Made by a program: the position numbers and the translations under genes. A stretch of DNA of 64,000 bases, from contig CP065006.1 in the NCBI GenBank assembly GCA_016699695.1, forward strand, positions 2,046,001 to 2,110,000. Reading direction: 5' to 3'. Positions 34,005-42,088 of the stretch are shown here, piece by piece (the stretch's first letter is position 1; every line of letters starts with the position of its first letter). The DNA is from Bacteroidota bacterium (GTDB taxonomy: Bacteria > Bacteroidota > Bacteroidia > Bacteroidales > UBA10428). The notes under the pieces were generated by a model that was given only the letters and a program-made list of their open reading frames with translations, made no database searches and was not told the DNA's origin.

Positions 34005-34012
34005 TATTTTTG
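34005..34012 (+). promoter_or_regulatory. Candidate -7 element upstream of the first ATP-grasp gene
   Basis: TATTTTTG fits TAnnTTTG, 86 bp upstream of the ATG at 34098. A TTTG lies upstream but not at the ideal spacing. It is the best promoter candidate in the gap between the divergent yefM gene and this gene. Confidence 0.38.
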
Positions 34013-34097
34013 CATGCGGCTATTTATAACATGCTATCCACATTAGCAGCGTAGAAGCTTTTCATTACCTTAGTATCCGGTTTTATATCTATTGTTT

Positions 34098-35147
34098 ATG
34101 ATACCCATTTATTGCCTCACCGATTATAAAGGCATCTTCGGTTCGAAGTTCGATGCAGTGCCTTACCGCTCAGGTTTCGACAAGGAACTGATAAAAGTTC
34201 TATTTGAGAAAGAGGGCTATACCGCCGTATTCCTAAAGGCATCCGAGGTGTCGTTTTCCGGTATCGACTGGAAAGGAAAGATAGTTCTGTATTCCTCTTC
34301 GGAAGAATACAAGCTCTTGTATAAAAGTTTCATCGAAGATATAGTGTATGGCCTCCATCTGGCAGGAGCAATATTATTCCCGCAACCGGGTTTCCTTCGG
34401 GCCAACAACAATAAGGTGTTTATGGAAGTGCTGAGTCAGACTGTGTTGCCTGCTACTTTGCAGACCTTGCCCGGTCATTGTTTTGGTACTTTTCACGAAC
34501 TGGAACAGGCCGTTGGAAAGGGACTGATTTCTTTTCCTTGCGTATTTAAAATGGCTGCGGGGGCCAAAAGCCGCGGTGTGTTTAAAGCCAGCCATGCGCA
34601 GGAGTTGCTTAAAAAGGCGAAAAAGTCCAGTAGCAGTTTCATCCTTCCTGTTCAATTAAAAGAATGGATACGGACCAAAATACATAAAGGGTATGGCCAC
34701 GAATCGGCCTATCAAAATAAATTTATTATTCAGCCTTTTGTGCCGGAACTTAAAAACGATTGGAAAATTCTCATTTATGGCGAAAAGTATTTCATTCTTA
34801 AGCGCAGTGTGCGGGTGAATGATTTCAGGGCCAGTGGCAGTGGAATAGATTACCGGAGTGGTAGTAAAGCAGAGTTTCCGTCTGAAATGTTTCCATTTGT
34901 GCGTGATTATTACAGGGCTCTCGAAGTGCCCAATCTTTCCATCGATTTCGGTTACGATGGGTCGAAGGGTTATGTATTCGAATACCAGGCCATCCATTAC
35001 GGTACCTATACCCAGCAGAAGAGCAAAGATTACTATGAATACATCAATGGAAACTGGGAAATTAAAGAGAACAATCTTTCGGTTGAAGAAGTATATGTGC
35101 ACAGCATAGTTGAATTCATGAAGCGAAAAAATGTTGCTGGAGCCTAA
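34098..35147 (+). CDS. ATP-grasp enzyme of unknown substrate
   Basis: Starting at ATG 34098 (a TTG six bases upstream is the alternative) gives a protein of 349 residues. The central and C-terminal parts fit a RimK-like ATP-grasp fold: FPCVFKMAAGAKSRGVFKA gives the nucleotide-binding lysine region, FIIQPFVPELKNDWKILIYG the hinge and D-W-K strand, and VRVNDFRASGSG a conserved loop. The metal-binding end is FEYQAIHYG where N is usual instead of Q. Such enzymes join a carboxylate to an amine or similar group. It is followed by repeats and a GxxExxY gene, then by sugar genes including a second ATP-grasp, so glycan decoration is the best guess. Confidence 0.72.
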   Translation: MIPIYCLTDYKGIFGSKFDAVPYRSGFDKELIKVLFEKEGYTAVFLKASEVSFSGIDWKGKIVLYSSSEEYKLLYKSFIEDIVYGLHLAGAILFPQPGFLRANNNKVFMEVLSQTVLPATLQTLPGHCFGTFHELEQAVGKGLISFPCVFKMAAGAKSRGVFKASHAQELLKKAKKSSSSFILPVQLKEWIRTKIHKGYGHESAYQNKFIIQPFVPELKNDWKILIYGEKYFILKRSVRVNDFRASGSGIDYRSGSKAEFPSEMFPFVRDYYRALEVPNLSIDFGYDGSKGYVFEYQAIHYGTYTQQKSKDYYEYINGNWEIKENNLSVEEVYVHSIVEFMKRKNVAGA

Positions 35148-35154
35148 GCTCCTT

Positions 35155-35254
35155 TGTGTCTTGGAGCCCTTGGTGGCAAAATAGGATAGCCACTAAGACA
35201 CCAAGAACACCAAGGTAGAACAAAGAAAATAGCATTTCTTGGAGCCTTGGTGGC
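35155..35254. repeat. CCACCAAG-type palindromic repeats upstream of GxxExxY
   Basis: One and a half units lie here. The full unit runs from GCCACTAAGACACCAAGAA (35189) to CCTTGGTGGC (35254), arms that can fold together because GCCACcAAG opposes CTTGGTGGC. The half unit ends in CCTTGGTGGC at 35177. The same units occur after the gene at 35739-35977. Confidence 0.8.
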
Positions 35255-35307
35255 GAAAAGACTAGCCACCGCTTATATTAAAAAATACATCGGTTAATTT
35301 TAAAGTT

Positions 35308-35709
35308 ATGCAAACAAATTCATATTCTCCGGTGCCTGAACATATAGATCGAATTGGTAAAATAGTGGTTGATGCTGCTTTTAATGTTCATAAGAATCTG
35401 GGTCCTGGTTTGTTGGAAAAGGTGTATGAGGTGTGTTTCTGTCATGAACTTGCCAAACGAGGTTTAAAGTTTCAACGACAAGTTAGCATTCCAATCGAAT
35501 ATGATAATATTGTTTTTGATGAAGGCCTTCGTTTAGATGTATTGGTTGAAGATTGCATTATATGCGAGCTCAAAGCAATGGATAATGTTAATCCTGTATG
35601 GGAAGCCCAACTGCTAAGTCATCTAAAACTTACAGGGAAAAGATTAGGATACCTGATTAATTTTAATGTTGTAAAAATGAAAGAAGGGATAAGAAGATTT
35701 ATTGTTTAG
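35308..35709 (+). CDS. GxxExxY family protein
   Basis: The 133-residue protein is a GxxExxY protein (PF13366-type, PD-(D/E)XK nuclease-like fold by published prediction). The name motif is GLLEKVYE near residue 35. HIDRIGKIVVDAAFNVHKNL before it and FQRQVSIPIEYD, RLDVLVEDCIICELKAMD and LNYxKLTGKRLGYLINFN-like segments (here HLKLTGKRLGYLINFN) after it are all typical. D and E/K residues in RLDVLVED...CELKA fit the nuclease core. Its function is not established. It sits between arrays of CCACCAAG palindromes, an association seen repeatedly in Bacteroidota and suggestive of a mobile or domesticated element. Confidence 0.9.
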   Translation: MQTNSYSPVPEHIDRIGKIVVDAAFNVHKNLGPGLLEKVYEVCFCHELAKRGLKFQRQVSIPIEYDNIVFDEGLRLDVLVEDCIICELKAMDNVNPVWEAQLLSHLKLTGKRLGYLINFNVVKMKEGIRRFIV

Positions 35710-35738
35710 AAATTATAAGGCTCAAGAGGTAAAAGATT

Positions 35739-35977
35739 GCCACCAAGACACCAAGAACACCAAGGGAGAACAAAGAAAATAGCATTTCTTGGAGCCTTGG
35801 AGCCTTGGTGGCGAAATAAGAATAGCCACTAAGCCACCAAGAACACCAAGGGGGGAACACCACGAATAGGTTCTCTTGGTGCCTTGGAGCCTTGGTGGCA
35901 GAAAAAGGATAGCCACTAAGACACCAAGAACACCAAGGAAGAACAAAGACAATAAAATTTTTTGGAGCTTAGGTGGC
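35739..35977. repeat. Three CCACCAAG-type palindromic repeats downstream of GxxExxY
   Basis: Three units start with GCCAC(C/T)AAG at 35739, 35825 and 35912 and end with GGTGGC at 35812, 35899 and 35977. Each opens with a variant of CACCAAGAACACCAAGG and closes with its near inverse CTTGGAGCCTTGGTGGC, so each can form a hairpin of about 70-80 bases. They fill the 286-bp gap between GxxExxY and the GT4 gene. Confidence 0.85.
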
Positions 35978-35995
35978 TGAGAAACTGACATGTAA

Positions 35996-37108
35996 ATGAG
36001 AAAAAAAAAGATCCTCATCCTGGTTCCTTCTCCCCGCTCTCCGGGTGGGGTAGGTCATTATTACCAGACAATAAAGCCCTATTATACCATTAACATAAGG
36101 TATTTTGTCCGCGGGGTGCGCAACCAGCAGTCGCTACTTAGCCGAATGCTTTATCCCTTGGTGCAGCTATTCGACTACCTTTGCTTTGTTTTTCAACTTC
36201 TATTTTATCGCTACCAGCTTATACATGTCAATACTTCGTTTGGTTTCACCGGCATCTTGCGCGATGCGGGTTTTATTCTTTTGGCAAAACATTTTCGCAA
36301 AAAATACCTGGTTTTCTTTCGGGGTATCGACGAAGCTGTAATGCTTAAAGTCGAAAAGAAGTTGTGGAAATTGTTTCGTAACACATTTCTGAAAGCCGAC
36401 ATGATCTGGGTATTGTCGCATAAGCTCGAGGCTCAATTACGTGAGTGGGGTTACCAGGGCCCTGTGGAGGTTGAAACTACTTTGGTGGATGAGGCCTTGT
36501 TGAATGGATTTGACTTCGAAAGCAGCCTGGCAAAGTATAATTCAAATCACCAGTTTGAAATCTTGTTTATGTCGCGTCTCGAAAAAACAAAAGGTATTTA
36601 CGAGGCCATCGAAGCGTTCAGAATTTTGCAACAGACACACCCATGGGTGCGTATGCGTATTTGCGGATCGGGCTCAGAAAGGAGCAAAGTGGAGCAATTT
36701 ATCGGCGAACAACTAAACCGCGAGATCTTTCTCGAAGGGCATGTGTCGGGTACCGGAAAGATCAAGGCCTTTACCCAAGCCCATCTGTTTCTTTTTCCCT
36801 CGTATTTCGAAGGAATGCCCAATGCAGTGCTCGAAGCCCTGGCTTTCGGTCTGCCCGTGGTAACAAGCAAGGTAGGAGGGATTCCCGATATTTTTATCGA
36901 CCACAAAATGGGTTATCTTACCACCGATATTTCTGCCCCCAACCTGGCCAGGCTCATGGCAATGCTCATCGATAAACCAGAACATTGCAAAGCAATCAGT
37001 CAGTTTAATTATGAATATGCCCGTGGGCGCTTTTATGCCGGCGAAGTATGCCGACGAGTTGAGCAGCATTATAAAAAATTATTGGATGATTCAAACAGCC
37101 ATCGATAA
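35996..37108 (+). CDS. GT4-family glycosyltransferase
   Basis: The 370-residue protein has the two-domain GT-B fold of family 4. The N-terminus is ILILVPSPRSPGGVGHYYQT with the glycine-rich acceptor loop, the middle has FEILFMSRLEKTKGIYEAIE, and the C-terminal donor site is FPSYFEGMPNAVLEALAFG with the E-x(7)-E motif, followed by PVVTSKVGGIPDIF. Donor and acceptor are not deducible. The next gene starts 23 bp before it ends, so the two are coupled. Confidence 0.9.
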   Translation: MRKKKILILVPSPRSPGGVGHYYQTIKPYYTINIRYFVRGVRNQQSLLSRMLYPLVQLFDYLCFVFQLLFYRYQLIHVNTSFGFTGILRDAGFILLAKHFRKKYLVFFRGIDEAVMLKVEKKLWKLFRNTFLKADMIWVLSHKLEAQLREWGYQGPVEVETTLVDEALLNGFDFESSLAKYNSNHQFEILFMSRLEKTKGIYEAIEAFRILQQTHPWVRMRICGSGSERSKVEQFIGEQLNREIFLEGHVSGTGKIKAFTQAHLFLFPSYFEGMPNAVLEALAFGLPVVTSKVGGIPDIFIDHKMGYLTTDISAPNLARLMAMLIDKPEHCKAISQFNYEYARGRFYAGEVCRRVEQHYKKLLDDSNSHR

Positions 37109-38249
37109 ACTGGCAGATTACTGCATAGCACAGGGTTTTCAGGGTTACGACCCCTACGACACTCTTAATTCGCCCATACCCTTTCGCTGGTTTGGAAAGT
37201 GGGGTCCACCGGTGGCCATTCAGATACAAAAGCGCAACCCTTATCATATTCGACCTTTTATGGGTATCAAAAAGGGTATCAATCCAAAGGGAGCAGGGCT
37301 TTTTCTTAAAGCTTTTTGTCTTCTTTATAGAAAAATAAAAAACGAAAAATACTTAGATCAAGCTAAGTGGCTGTTCAATTGGCTAAAGCAAAACTATTCC
37401 AAGGGTTATTCAGGCTATGCCTGGGGTTATAATTTCGACTGGGCATCGCCGGGCAGCTACCTCAAAGCCTATACTCCTTCGGTGGTGGTAACCTCCTTTG
37501 TAGTAGACGGCATTTATGAATATTACCTGCTTACGGGTGATCCGGAAGCGGCTGCTTCTATAACCAGTGCAGCTCATTACATCGAGAAGGACATTCCGGT
37601 CACTGTTTTCGAAACGGGAATAGCCTATTCTTACACCCACCTGCAGGCCGATTGTTGCTACAATGCCAGTTTGCTCGCTGCTGAGGTATTAGCAAAAGCA
37701 GACAAGGTAGCAGGCAAAATGCGCTACCATGAAAATATACAAAAAGCAGCAAATTTTGTGCTGTCGAAGCAAAAACCTGGTGGGGAATGGTATTATAGTA
37801 TGAACCTTACTTCTGGTGAAGAACGCAAGCAGATCGATTTTCATCAGGGTTTTGTGTTGGTCTCACTGCATAACCTGGCTACCTTGGCCGGACTTCAATC
37901 ACCCGAAATGCAAACGGCAATTATTAAAGGATTAGCCTATTATCGGCATTACCAGTTTCTGGAAAATGGGCAAAGCCTTTGGCGTGTACCTGATAAATGG
38001 CCAGTGGAAATTCACAACCAGAGCCAGGGTATCATTACTTTCTCACGCTTACAGCATTTCAACCCGGGTTATGCAGCTTTTGCGCATCAAATTGCTCGGT
38101 ATACCCTCGAAAACATGCAGTCAGAAAAGGGTTATTTTTACTACCGGAAGTATGCTTGGTATACTAATAAAATTCCTTTTATGCGCTGGGCGCAGGCATG
38201 GATGCTGCTTGCACTTGCTGAAATTTTAGAAACAGATGAAAAGGATTAA
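37086..38249 (+). CDS. Predicted alpha/alpha-toroid protein in a glycan gene cluster
   Basis: A long frame opens upstream inside the GT4 gene, but the ATG at 37086 (MIQTAIDKLADYCIAQGFQG) gives a sensible 387-residue protein with a 23-bp overlap. It is made of repeated helix pairs with G-Y-x-W and W-Y-Y-S type motifs (GYAWGYNFDWASPGS, PGGEWYYSM, AWMLLALAEIL), the pattern of six-hairpin or terpenoid-cyclase-like alpha/alpha toroids such as unsaturated glucuronyl hydrolases and epimerases. No signal peptide is visible, so it is probably cytoplasmic. No catalytic residues can be assigned. It overlaps the following ATP-grasp gene by 14 bp. Confidence 0.6.
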   Translation: MIQTAIDKLADYCIAQGFQGYDPYDTLNSPIPFRWFGKWGPPVAIQIQKRNPYHIRPFMGIKKGINPKGAGLFLKAFCLLYRKIKNEKYLDQAKWLFNWLKQNYSKGYSGYAWGYNFDWASPGSYLKAYTPSVVVTSFVVDGIYEYYLLTGDPEAAASITSAAHYIEKDIPVTVFETGIAYSYTHLQADCCYNASLLAAEVLAKADKVAGKMRYHENIQKAANFVLSKQKPGGEWYYSMNLTSGEERKQIDFHQGFVLVSLHNLATLAGLQSPEMQTAIIKGLAYYRHYQFLENGQSLWRVPDKWPVEIHNQSQGIITFSRLQHFNPGYAAFAHQIARYTLENMQSEKGYFYYRKYAWYTNKIPFMRWAQAWMLLALAEILETDEKD

Positions 38250-39402
38250 AACAGGAGCCCTCGTTCTCGAAGGCCATGTGCAGGGTCTTTCGAATACCAG
38301 AGCTTTGGGCGAAGCAGGGATCCCCGTTTATGTGGTCGATACAAACAACTGCCTGGCAAGGTATTCGCGCCATTGCAAGAAGTTTTTTTTGTGTCCCGAT
38401 TTTCGGTCGCCCGACTTTATTCAGTTTCTGGTTGACTTGGCACAAAAAGAAAATCTTGCAGGTTGGGTGCTTATCCCAAGCAACGACCATATTGTCGAAA
38501 ACCTTTCGAACAACCTCAGTATTATTCAAACTTATTATAAAACCGTGGTGCCCGCTCCTGATCAACTTACAGATATCATCGATAAAGGCCGGTTAATTGA
38601 GATAGCCCGCAGCTGCAAGGTTCCGGTTCCGGAAACCATTTTTTATTCCAATGTCGATCAGGCTGGCAGTAGACTTCGTTACCCGGTATTGGTAAAAGGA
38701 AGGGCGGGGTTAAGTTTTTACAAAAACCTGCGTGCAAAGGCCATACAAGCTGAGTCTTTGGCCGAACTGAAGGCCATTCTGCCTGATATTGCTTCCAGGG
38801 TTCCACCGGAAAATATTCTGATACAGGAACTGATTCCTTCTCATCCGGCCCATAAGGTTATTTCGTTTACTGCCTTTTGCATTGGGGGCGAAATCAAAGC
38901 CCACTGGTCGGGCATTAAAATACGTGAACATCCGGTAAAATATGGTACCGGCACCTTTGCAAAAAGTGTGTACAATGAACAATGCCATCGCCAGAGTATT
39001 GTTCTTTTAAAACAACTGGGCTATACCGGAGTGTGCGAAGTGGAATATTTATTCGATGAACGAGACCAGCAGTATAAACTAATTGAAATCAACCCACGAA
39101 CCTGGCTGTGGGTGGGGCTTGCCAAAGCCTGCGGAGTGAACCACACCCTGATGGTGTATAATTACCTGCAGGGCATTGCCATGGATTACCCAAAAAGTTA
39201 TACCCTTAACCTGGGATGGATGAATTACTTTACCGATACTGTTTTTGCCCTCAAAGCGCTAATGAAAAGGCAACTTCGCTTGAAAGATTACCTAAGGTCG
39301 ATGTGGATGCGCAAAAAGAATGCGGTGTTTTCGTGGAGCGATCCCTTGCCCGGGCTGGTTTTTCCCTTCATGGTATTTTATATTGCCCATAAAAGGGGTT
39401 GA
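38236..39402 (+). CDS. ATP-grasp carboxylate-amine ligase-like enzyme
   Basis: The 388-residue protein has the carbamoyl-phosphate-synthase-like ATP-grasp fold. The N-terminal Rossmann-like part is ALVLEGHVQGLSNTRALGEA. The ATP-binding part includes YPVLVKGRAGLSFY and ENILIQELIPSH. The metal-binding end is YKLIEINPRTWLWVGLAKAC with E and N-x-R. A hydrophobic C-terminus (PLPGLVFPFMVFYIAHK) may be membrane-associated. Its start overlaps the toroid gene by 14 bp, so GT4, toroid and ATP-grasp form one coupled unit. The amine and acid substrates are unknown; a ligation or amide-forming step on a glycan precursor is plausible. Confidence 0.78.
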   Translation: MKRIKTGALVLEGHVQGLSNTRALGEAGIPVYVVDTNNCLARYSRHCKKFFLCPDFRSPDFIQFLVDLAQKENLAGWVLIPSNDHIVENLSNNLSIIQTYYKTVVPAPDQLTDIIDKGRLIEIARSCKVPVPETIFYSNVDQAGSRLRYPVLVKGRAGLSFYKNLRAKAIQAESLAELKAILPDIASRVPPENILIQELIPSHPAHKVISFTAFCIGGEIKAHWSGIKIREHPVKYGTGTFAKSVYNEQCHRQSIVLLKQLGYTGVCEVEYLFDERDQQYKLIEINPRTWLWVGLAKACGVNHTLMVYNYLQGIAMDYPKSYTLNLGWMNYFTDTVFALKALMKRQLRLKDYLRSMWMRKKNAVFSWSDPLPGLVFPFMVFYIAHKRG

Positions 39403-39415
39403 TATGGACTGACTT

Positions 39416-39998
39416 ACCCACCCCTAACCCCTCCCGGGAGGGGAATGGTTAAGCGGATATAAAGGAAAAAACAGCTTGTATTTTATTGACGAAGAAATAG
39501 GTGTAACAGCAACCGGGTATTTTTTACATCGTCTGAACTCCCCTCCTTGGAGGGGCCGGGGGTGGGTTGTTTTAACAACAAAACGCAGGATAAAAGTAAA
39601 ACGAGATTTGTTTGATACTATAGATTAACAAAACCCACCCCTAACCCCTCCCGGGAGGGGAATGGAAAGGCGGTTATGAATGAAAAAACAGCTTGTATTT
39701 TATTGACGAAGAAATAGGTGTAACAGCAACCGGGTATTTTTTACATCGTCTTGACTCCCCTCCCCGGAGGGGCCGGGGGTGGGTTGTTTTAACAACAAAA
39801 TGCAATACATGTAAACCGAGTTTTGTTTAATACTATAAATTAGCAAAACCCCCCCTAACCCCTCCTAAGAGGGGAATGGCTGATCGGATATAAATGAAAA
39901 TAGTGCTTGTATTTTACGGATGAAAAAACGGATGAAACACCAGCCGGATAATTTTTCTTTGTCTTGACTCCCCTCCCTGGAGGGGCCGGGGGTGGGTG
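39416..39998. repeat. Three tandem ~216-bp repeats with inverted-repeat ends
   Basis: Units start at 39416, 39633 and about 39848. Each begins ACCCACCCCTAACCCCTCC or a variant and its core ends in GGAGGGGCCGGGGGTGGGT, which is close to the inverse of the start. The core between the arms includes AACAGCTTGTATTTTATTGA and AACCGGGTATTTTTTACATC in units 1 and 2, with unit 3 diverged. The 711-bp gap between 39403 and 40113 holds this array and no gene. Confidence 0.88.
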
Positions 39999-40076
39999 AT
40001 GCTTGGAATAATTTTTTAAACTCACTACTTCATTACTAACCATAATATGTAAGTGCTGCTTTTCCCCCAAAACAGT

Positions 40077-40084
40077 TAACTTTG
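40077..40084 (+). promoter_or_regulatory. Candidate -7 element upstream of the Psd-like gene
   Basis: TAACTTTG matches TAnnTTTG 30 bp before the start codon of the phosphatidylserine decarboxylase-like gene. No good -33 TTTG is at the usual spacing. Confidence 0.42.
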
Positions 40085-40113
40085 GTGAACGAAAAACAAA
40101 AATTATTCTTACG

Positions 40114-40920
40114 ATGGAACAAATAATCATTGTTCTTACAACCATCTTGCTTTCAACCTCCATGTTTATCTTTTGGGTAGCCAAAGGTGGATTTAACCGC
40201 AAATTCCTATATACCGACAATGTGTGGCTTGGCCTTGTTTCATCGGTTGTTAATCTGCTAATTTACAAGTACATTTCAATGCCTCTTTGGCTGATGACTC
40301 CTTTTGTGAGCGGTTTTGTGGTGCTGGTGCTTTTTATCGCCCTCTTTCTGTACCGTTTTTTCCGAAACCCGGTACGTATTATTCCTGGCGAGCGCAACGA
40401 CATTGTTTCCCCTGCCGATGGACGCGTTATTTACATTAAAGAATTGGAGACGAATCAGATACCTGTTACAATAAAGAAAAAGCGGGTTGCCCACATCAGC
40501 GAGATAACCAAAACCGATATTTTAGAACAACCCTGCTACCTGATTGGTATTGCCATGACTCTTTTCGATGTCCATTTCAACCGTGCCCCCATCGATGGGA
40601 AGGTGATTATGGTGAAACATACCCCCGGCACCTCCATAGGGCTCAACACACCCGAATCGACCCTTACCAACGAACGCAATACTACTGTTTTTGAGCGAGA
40701 AGACGGCGTAAAAGCTGGCGTAGTGCAAATTGCAGCCCGCGGCGTAAACCGTTGTATTGTAATGTCGAAAGAAGGGGAGGTGCTTAGCCGTGGCCAGATT
40801 TTTGGAAAAATCCGCTGGGGTTCGCAGGCCGACCTTATTATTCCGCGCAATTGTGAGATAATGGTAAGAGAAGGCGAACAGGTGCATGCAGGGTCTACCA
40901 TCGTGGCTAAAATTCTTTAA
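40114..40920 (+). CDS. Phosphatidylserine decarboxylase-like protein
   Basis: The 268-residue protein matches short Psd/archaetidylserine decarboxylase-like enzymes. Two N-terminal transmembrane helices (about residues 4-22 and 36-90) precede RFFRNPVRIIPGERNDIVSP and ADGRVIYI. IAMTLFDVHFNRAPIDGKV is the conserved catalytic-region histidine stretch. Near the C-terminus RGQIFGKIRWGSQADLIIP carries the GS where the proenzyme cleaves itself to form its pyruvoyl group. It would make phosphatidylethanolamine from phosphatidylserine. No pssA gene is next to it in the window. Confidence 0.85.
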   Translation: MEQIIIVLTTILLSTSMFIFWVAKGGFNRKFLYTDNVWLGLVSSVVNLLIYKYISMPLWLMTPFVSGFVVLVLFIALFLYRFFRNPVRIIPGERNDIVSPADGRVIYIKELETNQIPVTIKKKRVAHISEITKTDILEQPCYLIGIAMTLFDVHFNRAPIDGKVIMVKHTPGTSIGLNTPESTLTNERNTTVFEREDGVKAGVVQIAARGVNRCIVMSKEGEVLSRGQIFGKIRWGSQADLIIPRNCEIMVREGEQVHAGSTIVAKIL

Positions 40921-40937
40921 TTCTCAACACTTTCTTT

Positions 40938-41939
40938 ATGAAACTCTGGTTCGACTTTACCAATCCGCCACACGTTAATTTTTATTACCCTCTGATACAG
41001 CACTACAGCCAACCCGAAAATAGCGTGCTAATAACTGCCCGTGAATTTGTCGAAACGGTGAAACTGGCAGAAGTCAAAGGCTTACATCCAAAAGTATTAG
41101 GAAAACATGGGGGCAAAAACAGGGTTTCAAAACTTTACAGTTTGCTTTCACGCGAAATGCTATTGCTCAACCAGATATCTGACTTCGATGTCAGTCTTTC
41201 TTCGAATTACGAAGCCCCGCTGGCTAGTTGGTTGAAGCGGAAAATGTCGCTGGTTTTCGATGACAACGACATCTCGCCCAATTGGCTTTACAGCAAATTT
41301 GCAAGCTTTGTGATCTCTCCTGAATTTATCGACCGCGAAGCCATGTACAGGATGGGTATTAAAAAAGAGCAATTGATTACCTATCCGGGCTTCAAGGAAA
41401 ACATTTATGCAGCTGGCTATGAGCCTGATCCTTCTTTCCTCGATAATTTACCTTTTAAAGAGTTTGTGACCGTAAGGCCAGAAAATCTACAGGCATCTTA
41501 TGTTCCCGATGGTGCGGTGAGCATTGTTCCGGAGTTAATCGATAAGCTGGTAAAGTCGGGGTTTAATGTACTATACCTACCCCGCTATGCTGCCGATAAG
41601 GCATATTATAATGAGAACAAGCAGGTTTTTATTCCCCCGGCCCCCCTTAATGGCCTGGATGTATGCTATTATTCCAATGCAGTGCTAACCGGGGCGGGTA
41701 CCTTTTCGCGCGAAGCGGCTGTCATGGGCACACCTTCGGTTTCATTTTTCTCGGGTAAAACGTTTCTTGGTGTCGACAAGCAGATGTTTTCGGAAAAGAT
41801 GGTTCTTCACTCGCGCGATAGCGATGAAATTGTCCGCTTTGTGCGCACCTCGTCCAAAAAGGGATTTGATCAGCAAAAATCCCTGGCAGTGCAGCAGGAA
41901 CTTTTTGGTGTAGTCGATACCCTGCTGAGTAAAATTTGA
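40938..41939 (+). CDS. DUF354 family protein
   Basis: The 333-residue protein fits DUF354, a family with a GT-B-like fold found in archaeal and bacterial polysaccharide clusters. The start MKLWFDFTNPPHVNFYYPLI matches the family's W-x-D-x-x-x-x-x-H-V-x-x-x-x-P opening. VFDDNDISPNWLY and TGAGTFSREAAVMGTPSVSF (a nucleotide-sugar-site-like loop) follow. Its molecular function is not established; a glycosyltransferase or epimerase-like role is inferred from fold and context. It follows the Psd-like gene by 17 bp. Confidence 0.8.
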   Translation: MKLWFDFTNPPHVNFYYPLIQHYSQPENSVLITAREFVETVKLAEVKGLHPKVLGKHGGKNRVSKLYSLLSREMLLLNQISDFDVSLSSNYEAPLASWLKRKMSLVFDDNDISPNWLYSKFASFVISPEFIDREAMYRMGIKKEQLITYPGFKENIYAAGYEPDPSFLDNLPFKEFVTVRPENLQASYVPDGAVSIVPELIDKLVKSGFNVLYLPRYAADKAYYNENKQVFIPPAPLNGLDVCYYSNAVLTGAGTFSREAAVMGTPSVSFFSGKTFLGVDKQMFSEKMVLHSRDSDEIVRFVRTSSKKGFDQQKSLAVQQELFGVVDTLLSKI

Positions 41940-41967
41940 TGAAGCCACCAGTAAATTCGACTAGCGC

Positions 41968-41999
41968 TTTGTTTTCTCTTTCTTGCTGATTTATTTTTG
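41968..41999 (+). promoter_or_regulatory. Promoter of the T9SS cargo gene
   Basis: TTTG (41968-41971) and TATTTTTG (41992-41999) are separated by 20 bp, a full Bacteroidota -33/-7 pair. It lies about 90 bp upstream of the T9SS cargo gene and downstream of the DUF354 gene. Confidence 0.58.
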
Positions 42000-42088
42000 C
42001 ATTGGCAATGAGTTGCAATTCTGCCAATTCATATTAGCTGTTCCAACCTTTTCCCTCGCGAATTGTTACTCACAAGATTGGAAATTTT

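Noticed and set aside
35155..35977. CRISPR array suggested by repeated CACCAAG units
   Set aside because: Repeats are palindromic, irregularly spaced and separated by similar rather than unique sequence, and no cas gene is present.
35722..36018. Minus-strand 98-residue frame after the GxxExxY gene
   Set aside because: It consists entirely of translated palindromic repeats (LGVLGGLVAI-type repeats) and is not a gene.
37011..37085. Earlier start of the toroid gene inside the GT4 gene
   Set aside because: The additional 25 residues come from GT4 coding sequence in another frame; the ATG at 37086 gives a normal overlap.
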